From NCBI GenBank assembly GCA_039105265.1, contig JAPFFF010000008.1, positions 2,232,001 to 2,296,000 of the forward strand: a stretch of DNA of 64,000 nucleotides, written 5' to 3'. This document shows, piece by piece, positions 10,782 through 21,856 of the stretch (position 1 is its first letter; every line of letters begins with the position of its first letter). A program made the translations under genes and the position numbers. Under the pieces are notes generated by a model. That model was not told the origin of the DNA. It did no database searches and saw only the letters and a program-made list of their open reading frames with translations. The stretch is from Tritrichomonas musculus. Lineage: Eukaryota; Parabasalia; Tritrichomonadida; Tritrichomonadidae.

Positions 10782-10826
<45 letters not shown>
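10782..10826. repeat. Poly-T run (45 T)
   Basis: A homopolymer of 45 T starting 24 bases after the P2 stop codon. It may lie in the transcript 3' end region. Exact length is uncertain in any assembly. Confidence 0.85.
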
Positions 10827-10827
<1 letters not shown>

Positions 10828-12127
10828 AATAAAATTTGATCACGTTTTATGGCAGCTACTCCTTTAATTATAAAAGAATGATAATAAAGAATTTATCTCA
10901 ATTGCACATAAACTTTGTTTTTTAATTTTCGCGTGTAAACTTACGGTTTCTAAGAATTTATTTCAAATATTGAATGATTTATTTTTTGCACATAATAAAT
11001 ATGAATATATTTTCAAATTAGTTCATTACCAACGATTTATTTGAGGATGAAAATACAGGATATTGTTAAATAAACATGTTTAAAACATATAAATCATAAA
11101 ATTAATCATTTTAATTGACTTTTATTTTTGATCATCTAATCTGATATCTTTTTGTATGAATTTATCAACGTTCAATTCATTCGATATTTTAATTAAAGTT
11201 AGTTTGTTGATAATTTTTTATTACTCAGAAAATCAAATTATTCATTTGTTGCTTTTTGTCAGATTTTTCCCTTAACGTCTTTTTGTCAGATTTTTCTTCA
11301 TAAATGAACATTTTTCCTATAATATGAACAGTACTATAAATTATTTGTATGATCAAAAATTTCTTCATGATTTCACTCAAATATCTATTTTTTATTTTAT
11401 TTTACACGAAATTGTAACTGATGCTTTTATCAATCATTTCTTTCATGGCAAATTATATCCACTGTGAATTGTGATTAATCATCTGCAAGAAAGACAATAA
11501 AAATTAGGAACTTTTTCTAATTGCAATTGGTATTACAGTATACATGAATTTTGTGAATCAGCCTTGCATTTTTATATTATTATCTTAACATTTTATTTCG
11601 GGTTTTGGATTTTTTTTTAAAAAAACTTCATTTTTTAAAAGTTAGCATTGAGAAAGAAATCATTAAATTTTTGCACTAGTTTCAGTATCATGATATCATG
11701 CATGATTAGTACTAATTACAGAATGGTAATTAAAAATTCATTGACAGGCAACATTGCAAATTACAATTTTGAATAAAATTCTATATTTTGAAAAAATTGC
11801 AATTTCATCATTAAAAATGTTTTGTGAATGGTCTTTAATCTAAAACATAATTCAACTTATTTATAACCAAAATGTAAATTAATTCTGTATTCAATTAACT
11901 TATAACGTTAAATCTATATTGCATTTTCAAGTAAATTGACTGTTCAAAATGTAGTTAAATTTTGAGAAATGCATCTAATCTGCGAGCTAAAGCAATTAAT
12001 AAGAGAGAGAAAAAAAAATAAAAATGAAAAATTCAATTATAACACTTTATTTATAAAAACAAATCATTAAGATTAGTCTATATTAAAATAAGGTAATATT
12101 ATACAATGTAATATTATGAAAATAAAG
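10827..12127. other. Intergenic, AT-rich
   Basis: 1.3 kb between the convergent P2 and MED14-like genes, without a supported gene. There is a short direct repeat, TTTTTGTCAGATTTTTC, near 11255 and 11280, and a palindromic patch ATGATATCATGCATGAT near 11692. Neither has a known role. Confidence 0.5.
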
Positions 12128-15100
12128 TTATATATTAAATTGGTCAGAGATTGATAATTGAGGATTTAAATGCAAATAAATATCACTAAACTCTTTTGCA
12201 GACATTCTTTTTTCATTATTATTTTTAATAACTCTGATTGAATGAGTTGATGGATCATCGAAGAGCAGGCTGACTCTTTGATCATTTTCTATGATTATTA
12301 GTTCAGCTGTTAATTCATTTGAATCAATTTTCAAGTATTTTGCCATGTCTTCCCAATTGAGACAATCAATTCGGTAAGGTTGTATTAATTCTTTCAAAAC
12401 ATTTAGCATACTAACGATGATATTGCTAGTAAACAATAACATTCCTAAAATAAACATGAAAATTTTCTTTTTGCTATCAAAACTAATTTTCAAAGCATAA
12501 ATGGCCGATGTGATTTTTATAAGAGACGGAAATGAAGGAGACGATATTCGAATACCTTGTTCATCTAAAACAGCTTGAACTAAATAAAATCGAGTTCCTT
12601 TTCCATACACTTTTCCTTTATTGTAAAACAAGTGATCAATTTTCATTAAATGGAAAGCTGTTATTAATTCATCAAATTTTTCTATTTCAGCTTTGATTTT
12701 TTCCATTTCAAATATAGTCATATATACAGATGCAATTGGAGCTTTGCTTTCGTGAATTTTAAAAAAATGGCCAAGAGGAACTAAAAGTATTGAACTAAGG
12801 CCATAAATAGAAACCGAGGCCATAATATGCGAGCCATCATGTATTCTGTGAAATATAATAGTTAATTCATTTCGATAAATTACAGAAAAAGAATTATCTT
12901 TAAAATATGGAATAACTTTCCAATTTTTTGAATTAAATACTTGCCATATTTTGTTTTGATAGTAAATTAAGCGGCTGAAATAAGCAACTTGATCATCATC
13001 GTTGTTAATATGTTGAGCATAATTAGAAAATGGCGTGAAGTAAAGAGGTTTCATTTTAATAGAAGGATATATAAACGAATAAATAGTAAAATAATGAAAT
13101 AAATGCCCATCTTTGTAGAAATCAGAACGACATGGTTCAAAAAATAGTCTAAAATGAATTCCAAAAGGGTTTAAATGCGTTTCACAATCATTGTTAAACA
13201 CTATGCAATGGCGAAGTGAGTATACTAACAAGCCATAATCATAGCAATTTTTCATTAAATTGAAAATTATGTCGATAAACCTTAAACAAAGCTTATTTCC
13301 AAAAATAATGATTTTTCCGCTTTCTATATATTGGATGAGAGGTTTTTCAATAGTAATTGACCAATATTCATTAACATCTATTTTAAATTTGCAGCACATT
13401 GAAGGAACGTATATGGTATTCACATCTCTTTTACTGAATATTCCTTTTGATTTCAATTTATTCTCTAATTCTAATAAAACAACATATAATTTACTTGTGA
13501 TGGATATATTTGTTACTATATCGTTAAATAGAGGATTAAAATCACCTGAACGCGTCAATTGTTTGATTAGCAATGTTCGTGGATTTAAATTTTCAGGGTT
13601 GTCATAACTTTTCAGTTGAAATTTTGGATAACTAATTTCGTTAACTTTTTCATAAAAATAATGATTAGAAAAAGAAAAATTAAATCTAATATTAATAGTT
13701 TCTTTCAACTCAAAGCTTCTGATTAATGATAAAATGTGAGGCTTAAAGAATTGACAAAAATCCATATATTGGACATGCTGCGTAAATACTGATGTGAATA
13801 TTTTTCTAGCATCGAGAAACATTGGTTGCTGATCAAATTTAAAATAATTCGAAATAGGCACAAATATTGGTAATCCGCTTATTGGATGAAAAACTATTGT
13901 CAATAATGGGCACTTGGTATTTAAAAAATAAATTGATATATCAAGAACTGATTCAGAATCGCATTTTAAAAATAATCGAAAGCGTGAAAATTCAGTAGAT
14001 CTCATTGCACTTTTCAAAAAATGCCAAAATCTTTGAACATTTGTATAAAAAACAACATCTCGAAGTCGAGACAATAATCCAGAAGCACTAAATTTTTCTG
14101 ATATATCGATTATTCGACAATAAATTGATGTTGGTGTGAATTTGTCAACACTTAACTTCTCGTGAACTTCATTTATTGTTCGCAAATCTTTTGGCGGGGT
14201 GAAAAGGGTGGCTTTTGAATATAACTCAATTTGATTTGAAATTAGATTAGCTTTTAATATAAATAAATTGAATGGCTGATATGAATTTGGAAAAGCAATT
14301 ATAATTGAATTAGATGCATCTCTGGAAATAGTGCACTTGAAATCCTCTGCATACTTTGAAAGTTGGCGAACAACTGATCCAAAAAAATTAATAACATAAA
14401 AAGAAAATAAAAATGAATCAATTCTATCTAATTCATTTGGTCTCTCTAAGTCAAATGGCTCTAATCGTGCAATAATTTTTTTAATTGATTCCAATGAAAA
14501 GTGGAAATTTTTATCTAGCTGCAACTTAAGTCTATGAATATGGCATATTTTAGATCTTATTTTAATTTTTAGCATCAAATGATAGTATGGCTGAGCATTT
14601 ATTATAACAAATGGTCTAATTACATGAATTGATCTAATATGCTTGATTTTTTTATAGTGCCCTAAAAATGCACACATTACTTGAAATTGATTTTTTTGAT
14701 TATTAATAATTTTATTAATTTTGAAATTAGTTTCCTCATTATTTTGCTCAAATAAAGAAAATGCTGAATTGAAAAAGGTTTGCTGTTGATTTTGATTTAT
14801 ATGAGAATGAAAATGCTTAAATTGGTGTAATAGTTTAAAAACGTATTTCTCCCAGCAAAAAAAAGATAATTCAGTTTTAGTTTCACTTATATGCAATTTT
14901 GACCATCGATAAACGACAAGAAATCGTGCAAAACGAACGAGAGATAATAATAATGTTTTTGATAGTTTGCTTTTTTGATAAAATGATGGAAATTTAGTAA
15001 GATTTCTCAAGTTTTGTTCAGATTGATGAAGTATTTTATGAAGCAAATATGAAACTTTGACATCTTCAAATTGAGAAATCATAAACACTTTTCCTATTTC

Positions 15101-15133
15101 ATTATGATTTATATTCTGAGTATAATTGGCCAT
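12128..15133 (-). CDS. MED14: MED14-like Mediator complex subunit
   Basis: Predicted 1001-residue protein. The only recognisable part is the N-terminal ~130 residues, which resemble the MED14/Rgr1 N-terminal domain: SYLLHKILHQSEQNLRNL, then LLLSLVRFARFLVVYRWSKL, matching the family pattern of a bundle followed by (L)xxFAxxxRxxxVxLLxLVKW. MED14 is the architectural backbone of Mediator, linking head, middle and tail at RNA polymerase II promoters. The length fits yeast Rgr1 (about 1080). The rest is a mixed alpha/beta sequence rich in Phe, Ile and Asn that I cannot assign by eye. One hydrophobic stretch (about residues 890-915) could be a buried helix. It is divergently transcribed from clathrin heavy chain across 351 bases. 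Start is the first ATG; stop TAA. The family call is an inference from a short region. Confidence 0.58.
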   Translation of the reverse strand: MANYTQNINHNEIGKVFMISQFEDVKVSYLLHKILHQSEQNLRNLTKFPSFYQKSKLSKTLLLSLVRFARFLVVYRWSKLHISETKTELSFFCWEKYVFKLLHQFKHFHSHINQNQQQTFFNSAFSLFEQNNEETNFKINKIINNQKNQFQVMCAFLGHYKKIKHIRSIHVIRPFVIINAQPYYHLMLKIKIRSKICHIHRLKLQLDKNFHFSLESIKKIIARLEPFDLERPNELDRIDSFLFSFYVINFFGSVVRQLSKYAEDFKCTISRDASNSIIIAFPNSYQPFNLFILKANLISNQIELYSKATLFTPPKDLRTINEVHEKLSVDKFTPTSIYCRIIDISEKFSASGLLSRLRDVVFYTNVQRFWHFLKSAMRSTEFSRFRLFLKCDSESVLDISIYFLNTKCPLLTIVFHPISGLPIFVPISNYFKFDQQPMFLDARKIFTSVFTQHVQYMDFCQFFKPHILSLIRSFELKETINIRFNFSFSNHYFYEKVNEISYPKFQLKSYDNPENLNPRTLLIKQLTRSGDFNPLFNDIVTNISITSKLYVVLLELENKLKSKGIFSKRDVNTIYVPSMCCKFKIDVNEYWSITIEKPLIQYIESGKIIIFGNKLCLRFIDIIFNLMKNCYDYGLLVYSLRHCIVFNNDCETHLNPFGIHFRLFFEPCRSDFYKDGHLFHYFTIYSFIYPSIKMKPLYFTPFSNYAQHINNDDDQVAYFSRLIYYQNKIWQVFNSKNWKVIPYFKDNSFSVIYRNELTIIFHRIHDGSHIMASVSIYGLSSILLVPLGHFFKIHESKAPIASVYMTIFEMEKIKAEIEKFDELITAFHLMKIDHLFYNKGKVYGKGTRFYLVQAVLDEQGIRISSPSFPSLIKITSAIYALKISFDSKKKIFMFILGMLLFTSNIIVSMLNVLKELIQPYRIDCLNWEDMAKYLKIDSNELTAELIIIENDQRVSLLFDDPSTHSIRVIKNNNEKRMSAKEFSDIYLHLNPQLSISDQFNI

Positions 15134-15484
15134 ATATTTTCCAATCCAATTGACATGTGTTTCCGTGAAAAATATAAGTTAATAGCTTTAATATGTATAT
15201 TTATATTTTTATGAATTGAAATCTTTCAAAAAAATTTTCTTAGAACTTTGAATGAATTAAATTGAATTATTATTATTGAAAAGCACACAATTTTTTTATC
15301 ATTTATAAACTAAAATAGGAAATTTTTGTTTTTAAATTTTTCATTTAAAACTTGATGATAAAATTTGCATTTAATGCCTGTTCACTTTTTCTTCGTATTT
15401 TGTTGATGGATCTTTTTGAAAATTGATTTGAATATATTTCAAGTTTTTTTTCACATAAACCGCTTTTCACATTACTTTTAGTAT
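15134..15484. promoter_or_regulatory. Divergent promoter region between MED14-like gene and clathrin
   Basis: 351 bases serving two divergent starts. On the plus strand TTCACATT (15466-15473) fits the trichomonad Inr TCA-Y-W, with +1 at 15469, 16 bases before the clathrin ATG. A less good TCAATT lies just before the MED14-like start on the other strand. No other element recognised. Confidence 0.4.
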
Positions 15485-18400
15485 ATGGCGGTTCCCCTTA
15501 CATCTCAAGAAGTTTTAACCTTCCAGCAAATTGGAGTTGATCCTCAATTTGCTAACATTTCAAATACAGCCCTTTCTCAAGATAAATATCTTTGCATTCG
15601 TGAAGTTTCCGATACAGATTCTTTCGTTGTAATTGTTGATCTTCAAAATAATAACAGTGTTACAAAGCATAAGATGAAAGCTGATACAGCTGTTATGCAT
15701 CCATCTCGTAATATTATTGCATTAAGAGGTGCATCAATTATTCAAGTTTTCGATCTCAATCAGAAGCAACGTCTCAACTCTTTCCAATTACCTGAAGGCC
15801 AAGTTGTAAATTATTGGAAATGGATTGATGAACAAACCCTTGCTTTTGTTGCTGGTGGATCAGTATTCCATTGGTCAATTGCAGGTCAATCAAACCCAAT
15901 GCCAGTCTTTCAACTTCAACCACAACTTGCATCAGGCAGTATTATGAATTATTCTGTTTCTCATGATCAACAATGGCTTGCTGTCTCTGGCCTTGTTCGT
16001 GAAGGAGATCAACCCGTTGGAAAAGTTCAGCTTTTCTCCCGCGAAAGAAATGTTTCACAAGTTATTGATGCATATGCAGCATCATTCGCAAACGTTGGTC
16101 CACTTCCACTTCTTGTATTTGCATCAAAAGCAAACGGAGCAATGCGTTTAAACATTTTCCCACTTGGCTCAACACCAGCTGCACAACAATTCGGAAAGAA
16201 ATACGCAGATCTCCCGATGGCACCAGAAGCACAAGATGACCTTCCACTTCAACTTATCATCTCACCACACTATAGCTCTGCTTTCTTATTCACTAAGCTT
16301 GGATACCTTTACTGTGTTGAGATTGAAACACCATTTGTTTACATCTCTGCTCGTGTTTCACAAGTTCCATTTACTCATGCAGCTCTCGCTCGCGATGGAA
16401 GCGTCATTGCCCTTTCTCGTGATGGAAGAATGTCCAAGTTTGGTTTGAATCAAGCAAATATTGTCGATTTTATTGCAACCAAACGTGGAAATCCTCAAGC
16501 AGCAGGAAAAGTTGCTGCCGCTGCAGGACTCCAAATATCCGGCGATTTCATGAACCAACAATTTGATCAACTTCTTCAAATGGGTAATTATGCTGAAGCC
16601 GCTCGCATTGCAGCAAATTCACCAGGAGGTGCACTTCGTAATCAAGCAACAATTGAGAAGCTTCGCCGTATTCCAAATAGCACAGGTGGTGCACCACCTC
16701 TTCTTCAGTATTTCATGGTTATCCTTGAAAATACAAAGTTGAATGAAGTTGAATCAATTGAACTTTGCAAGATTGTACTTCAACAAAATAAAACAAGCCT
16801 CATCGAAAAGTGGATCAAAGAAGATAAACTTACGCCAACTGAAGAACTTGGTGACCTTTGCAAGCAAGACCCAAGAATTGCTTTAGCAATTTACCTTCGT
16901 GCAAATGTTTCTTCAAAGATTGTTGCATCTTTCGCAGAATTAGGAATGTTTGATAAGTTGCAAGCATACTGCCAAAAGTTTGCTTACCAACCAAACTGGA
17001 TGCAAATCGCTACAATTGTAGCACGTCAAAATCCAGACAAAATTGGCCCAATTCTTACACACATTGCAAACAATGGAAATCCACTTGTTGATCCAAAAGC
17101 ACTTGTTCAAATGCTTCTTCAATTCCAACTTATCAAAGGTGCTACTTCATTCCTTATTGATGTTTTACCACAAGATCGTGAAGAAGACTCTGAACTCCAA
17201 ACACTTCTTTTCGAAATTGCTTTGAATAATGCTCCAAAACTTGCTGAAGAATTATTCTCTCGTAACTGCTTCTCATACTATGACCGTCAACGTGTTGCTG
17301 CTCTTTGTGAACGTGCAGGAAACTTCCAACGCGCACTTGAGCATTATACCGACCTTCCTTCAATTAAACGTTGCATTGTCAATACTCAATCAATTTCTCA
17401 AGATTTCCTTATTCAATATTTCGATCATATGAGCCCAGAATGGTCAATTGAATGTCTTCGTGAACTTCTAACCAGCAATCCACGTGGTAACGTTCAACTC
17501 GTTGTTACAATAGCTGGTGCTTATTGGCAAAAACTTGGAATTGATAATCTCATTAACCTCTTCAATGAAACAAACTCAAGTGATGGTATTTATTACTTCC
17601 TTGCACAAGTTGTCAATACATGCGATGATCCAGATATTCATTTCCGTTATATTGAGGCAGCTGCTAAGCTTGGTAACTTCCAAGAAGTTGAAACAATGTG
17701 TTCAGAGTCACAACATCTTCAACCAGAAAGAGTTCGTGACTATCTTATTCAACAAGATCTTCCGGACAAGATTCCACTTATTGTTCTTTGCAATCGATTT
17801 GGATTTGTTGAAGACCTCACAAAATTCCTCTACAAGAAGAACTACACTCGCGAACTTGAAACATATGTTCAAAAATTCAACCCAGCAATGGCAGGACGTG
17901 TCATTGGAGCTTTAATCGATATTGAGGCACCACAAGATTATATCACAAAACTTTTGAACTCAGTTCAGCATACAGCTCCAATCGATGATCTTATCGTTCA
18001 AACAATGAAACGTGAACGTATCAAGCTTCTTGAACCAATTCTTTATGCTCGTGCACAATCAGGCGCTACTGATTCAGCAACAAACAATGGTCTCGTTCTT
18101 CTTGCTGTTCTTTCAAACAGAAATGGAGAAAAGGCCCTTCGTGAAAACCAATACTATGATCCTAAGTTTGTTGGCCAAATCCTTGCCAAGCGAGATGCTC
18201 ATCTTGCATGCATTGCTTTTGCTAAAGGAAATTGCGATGATGAACTTATTGAGCTCACAAACCAATATCAGCTTTACAAGGAGCAAGCACGTTACTGTGT
18301 TGCACGCCAATCGCCAGAATTATGGGCACGTGTTCTTTCACCAGATAACGAGCACATGAAACTTGTTGTTGATGCAGTCATCTCGACAGCCCTTCCAGAA

Positions 18401-20605
18401 TGCGATGACCCAGACAAAGTTTCTCAAACAGTTAAAGCTTTCATTGATGCACAAATCCCAACCCAACTTCTTGGTCTTTTAGAAAAAGTTGTAATGGAAT
18501 CACCACAATTCCAAAACAATACATCCCTCCAAAACTTATTGATCATCACTGCTATCAAATCCGATACATCACGTGTTATGACATATGTAACACGCTTGAA
18601 CGATTACACATGGGACAAGATCTGTGAGCACCTTATTCAAGCTCAATTATACGATGAAGCAATTGCTGCTTACAAGAAGTTTGGCCAAAATGTTGAAGCA
18701 GTCCGTGTCATGCTTAATTACAACAACAACATCCAAGCTGCATCCGACTGGGCACAGCATTGTGATGAACCAGCAGTTTGGTCAGAAGTTGCTCGTGCAC
18801 AACTTGCCGCTGGACAAGTTGTTGATTCAATTGACTCATTCATCAAAGCCAAAGATCCAAAAGAATACAATCAAGTTATCAATGTCGCAGAAGAACAAGG
18901 CGAATATAAAGCACTTGTTAAATTCCTTGAGCTTGCACGCCAAATCCAGAACAGAGATCCAATAATTGAAACTGAACTTTGCTATGCATATGCAAAGACA
19001 GACATGCTTGCAGAACTTGAAGAACTTACTTCATCACCAAACTCTGCTCGCGTTAAAGAAGTTGGAGACCGTTGCTTCAATGATCAATTATACAAGGCAT
19101 GCAAGATTCTTTACACTGCAATCAAAGACTTCACTAAGCTTACTGAAACATTACTTGAACTTAAGGAATTCCAAGCTGCTATCGAATCAGCTCGTAAGGC
19201 AGGAACATCTTCTGCTTGGAAAGCAGTCAACAAGGCTTGTGTTCTCGCTGGTGAATTCAAAGTTGCACAATCTGCTGGTCTTCAAGTTGTTGTTGAGGCA
19301 GATCTCATCGGTGATGTCATTTCCCTTTACGAAAATCTTGGCTACTTTGATCAAATTATCGAGCTCCTTGAAGCTGCAATGTCTCTTGAACGTGCTCACG
19401 GAGGTATTTTCACTGAACTTGCTGTCCTTTATGCTAAGCACCAACCAGGAAAGGTCATGGAACACCTCAAGACATACTATCAGCGCTGCGCATTATTCAA
19501 GGTTATCAAAGCATTAAACGAAATGCATCTTTGGAACGAACTTACATTCGCTTATGACAAATACAACGAGTTTGATAACGCTGTTCTTACAATGATGGAC
19601 CACCCATCTGTTGCTTGGCGCCATCAATACTTCAAGGATACCATTGCACAAGTTTCAAATGCCGATATCATCTACAGATCCCTTAACTTCTATCTTCAAT
19701 ATGACCCACTTGAACTTAACGACCTTCTTAATACAGTTGGTTCAAAGATTGATCCATCTCGTGTTGTTGATATCTTCAAGAGAACAAACAATCTCCAACT
19801 CATCAAGTCATGGTTAGCTACTGCTCAAACCAACAATATCCAAGCAGTTAATGAAGCTCTTAACCAACTTTACATCGAAGATGGTGACTATGAATCCCTT
19901 CGTCATTCCATCGATCATTTCGATCTTTTCGAAGCAATCTCACTTGCTCGTTCACTCGAGAACCATGAGTGCTTAGAATTCCGCCGTATTTCATCTTATA
20001 TCTACAGAAAACAACAACGCTGGAACGAAGCTATCAATCTCTCCAAGAAGGACAAACTTTATGGTGATTGCATTGAAACAGCTTCACAATCAAGAGACTC
20101 AGAGGTTGTTGAGCCACTTCTTAGATTCTTCTGCGACGAGAAACTCTTCGAATGCTTTGCTGCTGCAACATATGTTTGCTACGATCTTGTTCAACCAGAT
20201 GTTATTCTTGAGCTTGCATGGAGAAATGAGGCAATCGACTTCGCAATGCCATATCTTATCCAAAATATGCGCGAAACAAATCAAACAATCTCCAAGATTC
20301 GCGAGCATCTTGATGAAATGGGAGGAAAGGTTGAAGAAACAAAGGAAATTGCACAAACAGCTACAGCAATTGCAGTTACTGCTTCTCAACAAGGAACAGG
20401 ATATGCAGCTTCACCATTCCCAGATGCCGGATTCCCAGCAGATCCAAATGCTGCTGGATTTGGCTCAGTTCCTCCACCAGCAGTTCCTCCACAAAGTGCA
20501 AATGCTTTCATGGCTCCTCCACCAGGACAAATGAACTTCCCACCACAAGCAGGATCAGCAAATACATTCGGAAACTTCCCACCTCCAAACTTCCCACCAT
20601 TCTAA
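15485..20605 (+). CDS. CHC: Clathrin heavy chain
   Basis: 1706-residue coat protein that forms the triskelion leg of clathrin-coated vesicles at the plasma membrane, Golgi and endosomes. The N-terminal beta-propeller (about 1-330; for example YLCIREVSDTDSFVVIVDL and MHPSRNIIALRG) is followed by the linker and a long run of clathrin heavy-chain alpha-helical repeats (about 530-1560; FDQIIELLEAAMSLERAHGG, LAVLYAKHQPGKVMEHL). The trimerisation region holds YDLVQPDVILELAWRN (about 1570-1600). Length is slightly above the usual ~1675 because of a Pro/Phe/Ala-rich tail of about 65 residues ending in NFPPF, in place of the usual short tail. The gene has fewer AT-rich codons than its neighbours (CTT, CGT, GCA frequent), which suggests high expression. 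Single exon, TAA stop. Confidence 0.98.
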   Translation: MAVPLTSQEVLTFQQIGVDPQFANISNTALSQDKYLCIREVSDTDSFVVIVDLQNNNSVTKHKMKADTAVMHPSRNIIALRGASIIQVFDLNQKQRLNSFQLPEGQVVNYWKWIDEQTLAFVAGGSVFHWSIAGQSNPMPVFQLQPQLASGSIMNYSVSHDQQWLAVSGLVREGDQPVGKVQLFSRERNVSQVIDAYAASFANVGPLPLLVFASKANGAMRLNIFPLGSTPAAQQFGKKYADLPMAPEAQDDLPLQLIISPHYSSAFLFTKLGYLYCVEIETPFVYISARVSQVPFTHAALARDGSVIALSRDGRMSKFGLNQANIVDFIATKRGNPQAAGKVAAAAGLQISGDFMNQQFDQLLQMGNYAEAARIAANSPGGALRNQATIEKLRRIPNSTGGAPPLLQYFMVILENTKLNEVESIELCKIVLQQNKTSLIEKWIKEDKLTPTEELGDLCKQDPRIALAIYLRANVSSKIVASFAELGMFDKLQAYCQKFAYQPNWMQIATIVARQNPDKIGPILTHIANNGNPLVDPKALVQMLLQFQLIKGATSFLIDVLPQDREEDSELQTLLFEIALNNAPKLAEELFSRNCFSYYDRQRVAALCERAGNFQRALEHYTDLPSIKRCIVNTQSISQDFLIQYFDHMSPEWSIECLRELLTSNPRGNVQLVVTIAGAYWQKLGIDNLINLFNETNSSDGIYYFLAQVVNTCDDPDIHFRYIEAAAKLGNFQEVETMCSESQHLQPERVRDYLIQQDLPDKIPLIVLCNRFGFVEDLTKFLYKKNYTRELETYVQKFNPAMAGRVIGALIDIEAPQDYITKLLNSVQHTAPIDDLIVQTMKRERIKLLEPILYARAQSGATDSATNNGLVLLAVLSNRNGEKALRENQYYDPKFVGQILAKRDAHLACIAFAKGNCDDELIELTNQYQLYKEQARYCVARQSPELWARVLSPDNEHMKLVVDAVISTALPECDDPDKVSQTVKAFIDAQIPTQLLGLLEKVVMESPQFQNNTSLQNLLIITAIKSDTSRVMTYVTRLNDYTWDKICEHLIQAQLYDEAIAAYKKFGQNVEAVRVMLNYNNNIQAASDWAQHCDEPAVWSEVARAQLAAGQVVDSIDSFIKAKDPKEYNQVINVAEEQGEYKALVKFLELARQIQNRDPIIETELCYAYAKTDMLAELEELTSSPNSARVKEVGDRCFNDQLYKACKILYTAIKDFTKLTETLLELKEFQAAIESARKAGTSSAWKAVNKACVLAGEFKVAQSAGLQVVVEADLIGDVISLYENLGYFDQIIELLEAAMSLERAHGGIFTELAVLYAKHQPGKVMEHLKTYYQRCALFKVIKALNEMHLWNELTFAYDKYNEFDNAVLTMMDHPSVAWRHQYFKDTIAQVSNADIIYRSLNFYLQYDPLELNDLLNTVGSKIDPSRVVDIFKRTNNLQLIKSWLATAQTNNIQAVNEALNQLYIEDGDYESLRHSIDHFDLFEAISLARSLENHECLEFRRISSYIYRKQQRWNEAINLSKKDKLYGDCIETASQSRDSEVVEPLLRFFCDEKLFECFAAATYVCYDLVQPDVILELAWRNEAIDFAMPYLIQNMRETNQTISKIREHLDEMGGKVEETKEIAQTATAIAVTASQQGTGYAASPFPDAGFPADPNAAGFGSVPPPAVPPQSANAFMAPPPGQMNFPPQAGSANTFGNFPPPNFPPF

Positions 20606-20950
20606 GAAAGTTGATATATTAAAATTAATTTCATTTTATTATATCTTTTTTTTATTTATCTTAGCTTTTTAATATATTGTATTGTTGTGAAAAATAATCA
20701 TATCTCGTTGATCATAAAATTGTTTATATTCAAATGAAATATACTGAGATTTTTTTGGAGCTAAATTTTATTAAAAATAGAATGCCTAATAAAGCTTTTT
20801 TATTCAAGATTGATACTCATGCTATTTTACATTGATATCAAAAAAATTAATCGAGATATTTATTCGTAAACTAATGATCATTTAGAAAAAAAATTGTATA
20901 CTTTAAAATCTATTTGATATCAAAAAGTTTAAGGGAAGTCATTCTCAAAA
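20606..20950. other. Intergenic between clathrin and NAF1
   Basis: AT-rich, with T runs soon after the clathrin stop. No ORF or repeat of note. Confidence 0.5.
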
Positions 20951-20957
20951 TCATTTC
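20951..20957 (+). promoter_or_regulatory. Candidate Inr of NAF1
   Basis: TCATTTC with +1 at 20953, 17 bases before the ATG at 20970. It fits TCA-Y-W. Supports choosing 20970 rather than an upstream non-ATG codon. Confidence 0.45.
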
Positions 20958-20969
20958 ATAGCCGATTTG

Positions 20970-21707
20970 ATGGATGGTAATACAGTAGATCTTGGCGATG
21001 ATCTTAAGTTTGTAGCTGAAGGTGTAAAAGAGATACAAAGAAATTTCGATCAGCAAACTCCAAATTTTCCACCAATTACACAACGACCTGCAAGTGTTAT
21101 AGATATTGTATCTGATTCAGACGATTCAGATGATGAAATTTCGCAGAGAATACGTGCTCTTGAACAGATTCAACAAAAAGATGAAATTACTGGACCAATT
21201 AGAACTGTTCATGAGAAGACTCTTGATCAAGCTGAGGTTGGCGAGATACCAAAATTCATCCCACCTGATTCTGCTATGGTTCCAATAGCTGTAGTTCAAT
21301 ATTTTAGTGGAAACTTCTCAATTGCTAGATCAATTGATGGAAAGGGTGTTACCCCTGGCTCTTTGCTTGCAGATGCTAATAGAAATCCTATAACTCGTGT
21401 CCTAGAACTTTTTGGTCCAATAAGCAATCCTCAAATTATATTAAAAGGTCAGATTCCAATTGGAACAGAGCTTTTTGCAGTTGTTTCTGAATCAGAATTT
21501 CCAGATCCAGATCAAATAGCAAAGCAATTTCGAGGTTGCGATGCTTCAAACAGATTTGATGAAGAAGCGCCGTTTCAAGATTTCAGTGACGATGAAGAAG
21601 AAAGAGAATATAAGCATCGAATGAAAGCATCTAAAAAGGCAAAATCAAATAAAGTTGATCAAGATATAAATATAGGATATCCAAGATTTCGTCCATCTAA
21701 TGAATAA
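20970..21707 (+). CDS. NAF1: NAF1, H/ACA snoRNP assembly factor
   Basis: 245-residue nuclear assembly factor that holds the pseudouridine synthase dyskerin/Cbf5 with nascent H/ACA RNAs before GAR1 replaces it. The acidic Ser/Asp patch SDSDDSDDEIS (about 50-60) precedes the GAR1-like beta-barrel (about 72-175), where LADANRNPITRVLELFGPIS is the family signature (LEDRTALGKVFEVFGPV in others). After the core, GCDASNRFDEEAPFQDFSDD matches the GCDASWKND-xxP-xxxxEFSDDE tail of NAF1, which GAR1 lacks. The frame opens with a TTG but the adjacent ATG at 20970 is taken. Stop TAA. It faces the small membrane protein gene across 149 bases. Confidence 0.88.
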   Translation: MDGNTVDLGDDLKFVAEGVKEIQRNFDQQTPNFPPITQRPASVIDIVSDSDDSDDEISQRIRALEQIQQKDEITGPIRTVHEKTLDQAEVGEIPKFIPPDSAMVPIAVVQYFSGNFSIARSIDGKGVTPGSLLADANRNPITRVLELFGPISNPQIILKGQIPIGTELFAVVSESEFPDPDQIAKQFRGCDASNRFDEEAPFQDFSDDEEEREYKHRMKASKKAKSNKVDQDINIGYPRFRPSNE

Positions 21708-21856
21708 GGTATTATTTTGTTTTTGAATAAAATATGATTTTCCTATATAATTATCATTCCCTCTTCTTCTTTTGTGTTTGTGTGTTAAATTGAACAAATA
21801 ATGTTTGAAATGCATGAAATAATAATATTGTATAATAATAAATTTATTGAAAACAA

